The translations under genes and the position numbers were made by a program. A DNA stretch of 64,000 nt from Enchytraeus crypticus (taxonomy: Eukaryota; Annelida; Clitellata; Enchytraeida; Enchytraeidae): NCBI GenBank assembly GCA_905160935.1, contig CAJHZI010000265.1, positions 62,001 to 126,000 on the forward strand, read 5' to 3'. Below the pieces are notes generated by a model. It did no database searches and was not told where the DNA came from. It saw nothing but the letters and a program-made list of their open reading frames with translations. Position 1 is the stretch's first letter; each line of letters opens with the position of its first letter. This document shows positions 57,301 to 64,000 of this stretch, one piece after another.

Positions 57301-58510
57301 CTGCCAAATATAGCACAATACAATTAACTACATAAGCAACAGTACAACAAGAGCTACAAGATTTCGTTCATTAGAAAGCTGATGCTAACATAGGCAGCAA
57401 TATCGTGAAATGTATTAACAATAATTTAGTAATGATAGTAATAATAATAATAATAGTAATAATAAAGGTTTAATGGCCGCTTCCTCATACAAGGATGATG
57501 TCAGGGACGTCCCCCCATCACATATTTCTACAAATCGATTCACCCCAAACGATCGGAAAAAACATGTGCTGAAGAAAAAGAAAACAGTTAATCATCAGCA
57601 TAATAAAAATAAAAATGATCACCATCATCATAATCTTCCCTTTAATACCAGTTTAACTAGGGTCGGAATACGGATAGACCTTATCCACTAAACTGTCCCA
57701 TACCATATCATTCATCAATCCCTATAATCGCTTTCATTCGTTTTATAAAATTTTGTAGCAATTACTGGGGCCTAGTCGCTCACCAACTGAATGCCCCTTC
57801 TGACGCTGGTTTGGACCTTAGTCACCTTCTACGACAAGTGCAGTCACCAGTTGGTCAATTCTTCAAACAGCCCTGACACAACACGAGGAAAATTTAATTT
57901 TAACTTGAAATTTAAAAATTAAATTTAAAAATAAAAATTCTATAAATTTAAATTTAACAATAATTAAATATGATAATATAAATTTAAAAATCCTAAATCC
58001 TTTTAGACTTAATGAAGTAATTTACAAAGTCCTAAGCTAGATACTAATAGCAACTAACTTCAATATCTAACCTTTTTAGTGACAATAATATCCAGCGGTT
58101 CATTGTAAGTCCTGTGAACCTGCTTCCTACGTTTTCTGGATTCTTTCACGGTATCAGATCTGATTTCTTCCAGTGAACTTAGCCCATTGGTGGATTGACT
58201 GAAATCAAGCGGACACTCGTCGGCAGGAATAGATTCTACGTCCACCTCGTCATCATCGCACTGCTTCTGCTTGCAGCTCTCTACTGCTGAGCTCCTACTC
58301 TTTGACTGATCGTCCTATCCCAGTAAACAAACAATGAAAGCATTCTAAAGGATTACATATCAACAGACGGTAATAAACTTCAATTTAAAAATCAATACCT
58401 ATATAAACAAGTAAGAGCACCAGTCGATGTAAATTATAATTACTACAGTAAGGCTATATGGACAAATGAGTTTGGTAGCCTTGCAGTCAAATAAACTAAT
58501 GTCTGTCTAT

Positions 58511-58545
<35 letters not shown>

Positions 58546-61398
58546 CTATATCTATAAATGTATAAAAAAATGTGAAAAAAATGTAAAGAGGGAAATGGAG
58601 AAAGGGAAAATAAATGTCCTAGGGATGAGTGAAGTAAGGTGGTTGGGAACTGGAGATTTTATAAGTGATGGGTACAGGATTATATATTCCGGAGGAGATA
58701 AAAGAGAGAAGGGTGTGGCAATAATATTGGATAGAAATTTAAGCGAACGAGTAACAAAGATTCTTCAGTGCAGTGACAGACTGATGTTAGTGTGGATCAA
58801 AGCAGATCCAGTAGATTTGATGTTTATCCAAATCTACATGCCTACATCAGCCTCAGAGGATGAGAAAATTGAAGCGATGTATGAAAAAATAGAAGGAATG
58901 ATTAAAGGAGAAAAAGCCACAGATCAAGTGATAGTTATGGGGGATTGGAATGCGGTGGTGGGTGAAGGGAGAGATGGCAATGAGAAGTTGGGGAATATGG
59001 TCTAGGAAAAAGAAATGAGAGAGGAAAGAAATTGGTTGACTTTTGCAATAGAATGAGATTAGTGGTGTCCAACACTTGGTTCAAACATGAGAAGAGAAGG
59101 CGTCACACATGGAAGAAACTAGGAAGCACCGGAAACGAGGGAAGATACCAGATAGATTATATTCTGATAAAGCAACGGTACAGGAATAGTGTGAAGAATT
59201 CAAGGGCTTATCCAGGAGCCGATATTAATTCAGACCACAATCTAGTAATGGCAAAAGTAGGGCTTCAGCTGAAGAAAATACTTAAGAAGAAAAGCAGTAA
59301 GAGATGGAATTTGAACGGATTGAACGAGAAAAGTCAGTTTCAGGAAGCAGTGGAAAGAAAAGTTAAGGAAATGAAGGACTACGAAAGAACAGGGGTAAAT
59401 GAAAGATGGTGTCAGCTAAAGGAAGTTATTAAAATAGGTGTAAAAGAAGTTTGTGGCTTTCTTACAGCAAATACAGCTAAAAAACCTTGGATCACAAGCG
59501 AGATGCTAGACAAAATGGATGAAAGGAGGAAATGGAAAAGTATTGACACCAGTCATGGCCGAAGGAATATAGAAGCTTAAACAGTGAACTTAGAAGAATT
59601 ACAGACAAAGCAAAAGATCATTGGTGGAGTGAAAAGTGTGATGATTTAGCAGAATATGATAGAAGAGGGAGGTCGGATCTATTATACCAGGAAGTCAGGA
59701 TATTAACAAGAACCGATAAGAAAAAGAAAGGAGATGCAAAGAACATTAGTATAATGGGTAAAGATGGGGAATTGAAGACAGAGCTGGAAGAAGTAAAAGA
59801 AAGATGGAGAGAATATGTAGAGGAATTGTATGATAAGGCTGGGAAACCAGTTCAAGAGGATTTTAAAATAGAAGAAAGAATATCATAGAAGACGATAAAA
59901 GGGGCCCCGATTTAATGAAGGAGGAAATTTATTCTGCAATTAACAGTATGAAGAAGGGAAAGGCAGCCGGAATAGATGAAATCCCAGCAGAATTCTTGAA
60001 AATGTTGGAAGGAGAAACACTCAAAAAGTTAATGGAAGTATGTATGGAAGTGTACAGTACAGGTATTTGGCCAGATGACTTTACCAAGTCAGTGATGATT
60101 CCAATTCCCAAAAAAGCCAATGCTGTGGAGTGTTCGGATTACAGAACAATCAGCTTAATACCTCATGCATCGAAGATCTTATTAAAGATAGTAAATAATC
60201 GCATTCAGTCGAAAGCAGAGATGATACTGAGAAAGACACAATTTGGTTTTAGGAAAGGATGCGGCACAAGAGAAGCAATAGGAGTAATGCGGGTTCTTTG
60301 CGAAAGAAGCTTAGAATATGGTAAAGTTTTTGTATGCTTTGTAGACTTCGAGAAGGCCTTTGACAGGATTGATTGGATAACGATGAATATCTTAAAAAGA
60401 ATAGGAATTGACTGGAGAGATAGAAGGCTAATTTGAACTTGTACATGAATCAAAGAGCAGTAATCAAAATCCAACAAGAATACTCAGAAGAAGGTGAAAT
60501 AGGATGTGGAGTAAGACAAGGTTGTAGCACTTCGCTGCTGCTGTTTAACATTTACGCTGAGGCAATGATGGAGGAAGCCATGGAAGACTTGGAAGAAGGA
60601 ATAAAAGTAGGAGGGAATTTGTTACAAGATGTACGATTTGCAGATGACCAAGGAATGGTAGCGGGCAGCGAGATTGGATTGCAGAAGATAATGGATAAGC
60701 TGAATGATACGGCCCTAAGATATGGCATGAAGATTAATATAAAAAAGACCAAGGTTATGAGAGTGTCCAATAATAAAGGTGAAGTTAGTATCACAATAAA
60801 TGGTATGAAACTGGAACAGGTAAGGAGTTTCAAATATTTGGGTCATACTATAACCGATGATGGGAAATGTGAGACAGAAATATGCGGTAGGATTGCACAA
60901 GCAAAAGCGGCCTTTGGTAGTAGAAAAGAACTATTAACAAAAGTCTAAAGAAAGACACAAAGATAAAGATAGTGAAAACTTTGATTTGGACCATGCTATT
61001 ATATGGATGTGAAACATGGACCTTAAGAAAGGAGGATATTAGGAAACTGGAGGCATTGGAAATGTGGATTTGGAGAAGAATGGAGAGGATTAGCTGGACT
61101 CAAAAGGTTACAAATGAGGAAGTCCTGGAGAGAGTTGGCACAGATAGACAGTTGATAAATGTATTAAGAAATAGGAAGAAGAGATGGATAGGACACATTC
61201 TAAGGGGGGAAGGTCTATTAAAAGAGGTCATAGAAGGTAGAATGGAAGGAAAAAGAGGCAGGGGCAGGCCGAGATTAGGTATGTTAGATGATTTAAAGAC
61301 CCACTCATATGTGGAAATGAAGAGGAAGGCGGAAGACAGAGAAGAGTGGAGGCGTTATGTACCATGGACCTGCCAGTAGGCAGTGCACTATATATATA

Positions 61399-61432
<34 letters not shown>

Positions 61433-61456
61433 GATATATATATATATTTATATATA

Positions 61457-61522
<66 letters not shown>

Positions 61523-64000
61523 GGCACAACAATAGAACAAATATGACTGCCGACAACAAATCTTTGCTTAGCCATATCTGATGCGTTCTACAATTACGAC
61601 ACAGTTGTCAGTGGATTAAATTCTCCATTAATAACTTTATAGCTACTTTATAGCTAATTCTTTCCCTCGCTGAGTCTCGCTCAAATTCTTATTTTAACAA
61701 GTGAAAAAACAAATGTATATTTTTCTTTTATATCTTTTGATCGATCATACTGCATCATTATTGAGACCGAGTTTCATAAACTAAAGTTAACAACGCGATT
61801 AGTAGACGGTTTCTTTGACATAACATGTGTATGTATAAGGTTGAGGAAATTTTGTAATTGTTCATATAGAAATCATAATCAAAAACATATTGTTGTATAT
61901 CAAAAAATAGAAATCAAAGTCAAGAATGTGACCTTTAATATATCAACAAACAATTAGACGAATTCTGAACAATGTTTTAAGATTTATAATTATTATAAAC
62001 TCTATTAATTAATAAATGCGATTTATATTTTTATCAATATTTTGTGAGTATAAAACATTTGAAATACTTTAAAAAAATATAATATATGGGTTTAGCATAT
62101 TTTGATATTACACATAAAATCTTTGAAAATTATTTGACAGTATATACCTCATCAGAGTCCAATATATCGATAACTTGCATTTCTTCCAGCCTCTCCAGTG
62201 AACTATTGGAAACTGCTGAGTTGGTTGCTGTGACTGATTCAATACAAGCTGATACAAGAGACACAGAAGCAGTAGCACTGCTAGCAGAGCTAAAAGCCAC
62301 AGCTGAAGCAGCTGAAGCAGCTGCAGCAACGCTAGACTCAGCAGCTGCAGCTGAGCTAGACTCAGCAGCTGCAGCAAAGCTAGCAGCTGCAGCAACGCTA
62401 GATTCAGCAGCTGCAGCAGAGCTAGAAGCACCAGATGAAGTAGAGCTAAACAGAGCAGCTGCAGCAGAGCTAGACTCAGTCGCTGCAGCAGAGCTAGAAG
62501 TACTAGCTGAAGCAGAGCTAAACAGAGCAGCTACAGCAACGCTAGACTCAGCAGCTGCAGCAACACTAGACTCAGCAGCTAAAGCAGAGCTAGAAGCTGG
62601 AGTCAGGCCATAAGAATGATCGCCTATGTTAAAGGTAGCCAGACAAGAACCGATAAAAGGCACATATTCCACAGCAGTGCTACATCTAGTAGCACCGGCA
62701 GAATCACTTACAGAAGCACAAAAAGAAGTGCCAGTAGAGGCAGGATCACAAGTGTTCACTACAGTACTAGCAGGGATTAGACTGGGCTCATTTTTCACAG
62801 TTCTGGGAACAGAAGTACTTGACCTGCAATCTAGCGATGAAGTTAGAACACTTGGCGCCTCAGAACTTATTTTTAGAATACTATTAGAAGCACAGCTCGA
62901 TGGCACTGTGGATCTTGTTGGAGAGCTCAAAGAATTAGGTGGAATGATAGAGGGATTAGCTGTGCTATTAGATAAACAGTGTGCGCTGTCATTTGAGCTT
63001 CTTGATCTGTAAACAATCTCTCCAGCAGGTTTAACAAGAGTGCAGGTAGATAAGCCACCAGTAGATTTTCTCAAATACAAACCACTTTTAATCAATTGAG
63101 CAGCATCCTTGCTCCCCTTTAGAAGAAAGACTTTCTTTGGGCCACCTTCCCCATGCAATGCACCAGATTTTAATATCACAGAATCCGTTGACATAAAGTT
63201 AACATCGCCATTTTGATTTTCACCACCAGTCACAGAACTTCCGGTCGACATACCGACTACCGGAAACTGTTCTTGAACTAAACTCCTAGAAATGGTTTCA
63301 ACTGAACTAACCTGGTCAATCTCTGACATGGCACAGTAGACACTCTCTTCAATACTCTTGTCGTTACTTTCATCCACGTTTAAGACTACATTACGTCTAC
63401 TATACACATTTGAAACACTGTTAGGTTTATCACAAGTTGACTGCGACTGGGCGAGACAGTTGATATTACTATCATTACATGAATCTTTTGAGCAAGGTTC
63501 AGAGGAAGGGTTTGGCGGTAGAGGGGCACGGTTGGGTGGAACAGAGCCAGAGTTGGGCGGAACAGAGCCAGAGTTGGGTGGGACAGAGCCAGAGTTGGGT
63601 GGAACAGAGGCGGGATTGGGTGGAACAGAGGCGGGATAGGGTGGAACAGAGGCAAGATTGGGTAGAACAGAGGCGGGATTGGGTGGAAGAGAGCCAGAGT
63701 TGAGTGGAACAGAGGCAGGATTGGGTGGAACAGAGGCGGGATTGGGTGGAAGAGAGCCAGAGTTGAGTGAAACAGAGGCAGGATTGGGTGGAACAGAGGC
63801 GGGATTGGGTGGAACAGAGGCAGGATTGGGTAGAAGAGAGGCAGGATTGTGTAGAAGAGAGGCAGGATTGTGTAGAAGAGAGGCAGGATTGGGTGGAAGA
63901 GAGGCAGGATTGGGTGGAAGAGAGGCAGGATTGGGTGGAGGAGAGGCAGGATTGGGTGGAACAGAGGTGGGATTGGGTGGAAGAGAGGCAGGCTTGAGCA
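53606..64000 (-). CDS. bHLH-leucine-zipper transcription factor, Max/Myc/MGA class (partial, N-terminus off right edge)
   Basis: Predicted E-box-binding nuclear factor. Exons (minus): over 64000-62148, 58314-58072, 57300-57218, 55833-55713, 54815-54713, 53766-53606; every join is in phase. The joined sequence gives a basic region AAAAQHNILERLRRREHAKH with the H, N, E and R residues that read CACGTG in Max, helix 1 FRDLHKAL, a loop about four residues longer than in Myc, helix 2 SKQTILFNATSTVLKLRKKY and a zipper (ELCKELMLESQLRANLEKRL). About 50 residues follow, ending IKTELNE. Upstream exons are Ser/Ala/Thr-rich with an SVPPNPA array and an acidic patch. The long disordered N-terminal part fits MGA better than Max, but no T-box is in view, so no symbol is given. 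Confidence 0.85.
54385..54600 (+). repeat. 5S rRNA-derived SINE, fullest copy
   Basis: Head: ATCGAAGTTAAGCTGCATCG, CCTCGGTTAGTACTTTGTGA and CACCTTGGAAGACCGAGTGT parallel 5S rRNA boxes A to C. Body: GGTGATGGAAGGTTATTCTT, CCGCGCCGGCTGCAATTGAT, then an A/T-rich tail. It starts right after a (TA)n tract. Confidence 0.85.
54713..54815 (-). CDS. bHLHZ gene exon: helix 2 and leucine zipper
   Basis: ATSTVLKLRKKYEELCKELM then LESQLRANLEKRLN, a coiled coil with Leu/Tyr/Leu heptads. Acceptor GTCAAG|GCAACA is weak; phase fits both neighbours. Confidence 0.88.
55010..55137 (+). mobile_element. LINE 3'-end fragment
   Basis: ATGGATGATTTAAAGATCCA to GTAGGCAGTGCACTAAGAGA; ends in (GA)n. Confidence 0.88.
55713..55833 (-). 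CDS. bHLHZ gene exon: basic region end, helix 1, loop, helix 2 start
   Basis: ERLRRREHAKHFRDLHKALA then DAHSLRRADHLPSKQTILFN. Acceptor CTGCAG|TGAGCG (phase 2) fits exon 57218-57300. An acceptor 27 bases earlier would instead fit exon 58072 directly but replace HNIL by FDCS. Confidence 0.93.
56020..56295 (-). repeat. 5S rRNA-derived SINE
   Basis: Inverted: body CAGCCGGCGCGGATTTAAGA and AATAACCTCC, head GTCGACACTCGGTCTTCCAA and ACTAACCGCGCACAACGTGG. Confidence 0.82.
56365..56612 (-). repeat. SINE-B copy
   Basis: TATAGTGAAATGATCAACTA, CCATTAGGCAATTTAGTCC, GCGCGGCTGGGATTCAAACC and AAAACTTCATGACGTTA as in other copies. Confidence 0.85.
57218..57300 (-). CDS. bHLHZ gene exon: start of basic region
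   Basis: QKLCGDQKPRKSLSEEEI then LAAAAQHNI and two bases of L; donor ATACT|GTTTGT. Acceptor is a tandem CAGCAG, so the first Gln may be optional. It matters because joined to the next exon it creates QHNILERLRRR. Confidence 0.88.
57450..57590 (+). repeat. SINE-C copy
   Basis: (AAT)n then AAAGGTTTAATGGCCGCTTC, ACAAGGATGATGTCAGGGAC and CAAATCGATTCACCCCAAA. Confidence 0.8.
57613..57890 (-). repeat. SINE-D, long copy
   Basis: Inverted (GAT)-rich tail, CCCTTTAATACCAGTTTAAC, CTTCTGACGCTGGTTTGGAC and GGTCAATTCTTCAAACAGCC; about as long as the 5231-5489 copy. Confidence 0.85.
58072..58314 (-). CDS. bHLHZ gene exon: acidic then basic linker
   Basis: Exactly 81 codons, phase 0 at both ends: DDQSKSRSSAVESCKQKQ, CDDDEVDVESIPADECPLDF, then KESRKRRKQVHRTYNEPLD and IIVTKK. 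KRRK could be a nuclear localisation signal. Acceptor GGGATAG, donor AAG|GTTAGA. Confidence 0.88.
58590..61392 (+). mobile_element. LINE (non-LTR retrotransposon), APE endonuclease and reverse transcriptase, 5'-truncated and broken
   Basis: Self-copying element in the intron between bHLHZ exons, opposite in orientation. Endonuclease pieces: GMSEVRWLGTGDFISDGY, VMGDWNAVVGEG, then SDHNLVMAKV in a shifted frame. Reverse transcriptase pieces: TISLIPHASKILLKIVNNRI, GFRKGCGTREA, VDFEKAFDRIDW, then in another frame VRFADDQGMVAGS with the catalytic FADD, and SFKYLGHTI. The tail encodes [29 protein letters not shown] and KRWIGHILRG, ending at the hairpin CTGCCAGTAGGCAG. Open stretches 58595-59005, 59032-59580, 59915-60436, 60433-60948 and 60972-61379 show at least four frame breaks. 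The endonuclease N-terminus is missing. The tail motifs suggest the RTE/CR1 side of LINE diversity; clade not certain. Confidence 0.92.
61381..61516. repeat. (TA)n microsatellite at the LINE 3' end
   Basis: Interrupted TA tract starting directly at the LINE terminus GTGCACTA. Another (TA)n at 58509-58545 precedes the element. Confidence 0.95.
61520..62147. other. Intron of the bHLHZ gene, nothing recognised
   Basis: AT-rich sequence between (TA)n and the donor of the 62148 exon; no repeat family member or exon seen. Confidence 0.6.
62148..64000 (-). CDS. bHLHZ gene, large upstream exon (open to window edge)
   Basis: Frame open from the right edge to the donor GATGAG|GTATAT at 62147: an SVPPNPA heptad array, then NPSSEPCSKDSCNDSN, a segment GGPKKVFLLKGSKDAAQLIK and SGLYLRKSTGG, an Ala/Ser repeat (62290-62610), and the acidic end MQVIDILDSDE. 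No known domain recognised. Confidence 0.85.
63495..64000 (-). repeat. Coding 21-bp minisatellite (SVPPNPA heptads)
   Basis: About two dozen units in the frame of the bHLHZ exon; variants include SVPPNSG and SLPPNPA. No stop in this frame; it continues past the window. Confidence 0.9.

Noticed and set aside
62086-62613. Ala/Glu/Leu-rich plus-strand frame of 175 codons
   Set aside because: Antisense of the Ala/Ser repeat in the bHLHZ exon, which has matching splice sites and phase on the minus strand.
63358-64000. Plus-strand frames of GGTEPEL and DWVEQRQ type
   Set aside because: Antisense readings of the SVPPNPA coding repeat.

Overview
This is an AT-rich, intron-rich, repeat-dense stretch of animal nuclear DNA, almost certainly from an invertebrate. 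Four protein-coding genes can be followed exon by exon. No bacterial, organellar or CRISPR features were seen. I cannot name the species; the evidence is metazoan gene families, consensus GT-AG introns, tRNA- and 5S-derived SINEs, an APE/RT LINE and many micro- and minisatellites.

Layout. (1) 746-20435, minus: ERO1 (endoplasmic reticulum oxidoreductin 1). The signal peptide, outer active site CGSRSC and FAD-contact residues are present; the C-terminal CxxC exons lie off the left edge. (2) 20436-27160: intergenic, repeats. (3) 27524-43043, minus: a PPP1R37-type protein phosphatase 1 regulatory subunit in 11 exons that sum to an uninterrupted frame of about 2493 residues. A conserved PP1-docking motif and leucine-rich-repeat core sit between two very large acidic/Ser-rich exons. 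(4) 45732-47794, plus: a complete three-exon DUSP23-like small phosphatase, divergent from gene 3. (5) 53606 to beyond 64000, minus: the C-terminal half of a bHLH-leucine-zipper transcription factor (Max/Myc/MGA class); its N-terminus is off the right edge and a LINE lies in one intron.

The most unusual pattern is that tandem duplications repeatedly start at exon-intron junctions and copy the splice site with them. Five junctions in three unrelated genes show this. In ERO1 a 27-bp unit made of the last exon codons plus the 5' splice site is repeated about 22 times; because 27 is divisible by three and the array has no stop, each repeated donor would add 9 residues in frame. A second ERO1 donor, one PPP1R37 acceptor, one PPP1R37 donor (with a partial exon) and the first DUSP23 donor are also duplicated.

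Mobile DNA: one nearly complete but broken LINE (58590-61392) set in (TA)n DNA, at least eight fragments of its 3' end, several SINE families (two tRNA-derived, one 5S rRNA-derived, one ending in (GAT)n, one sharing a terminal hairpin with the LINE), a hAT-like MITE with an 8-bp target duplication, and a possible solo LTR. Joins between exons were made by eye from splice consensus, reading phase and remembered family alignments; no search was run.
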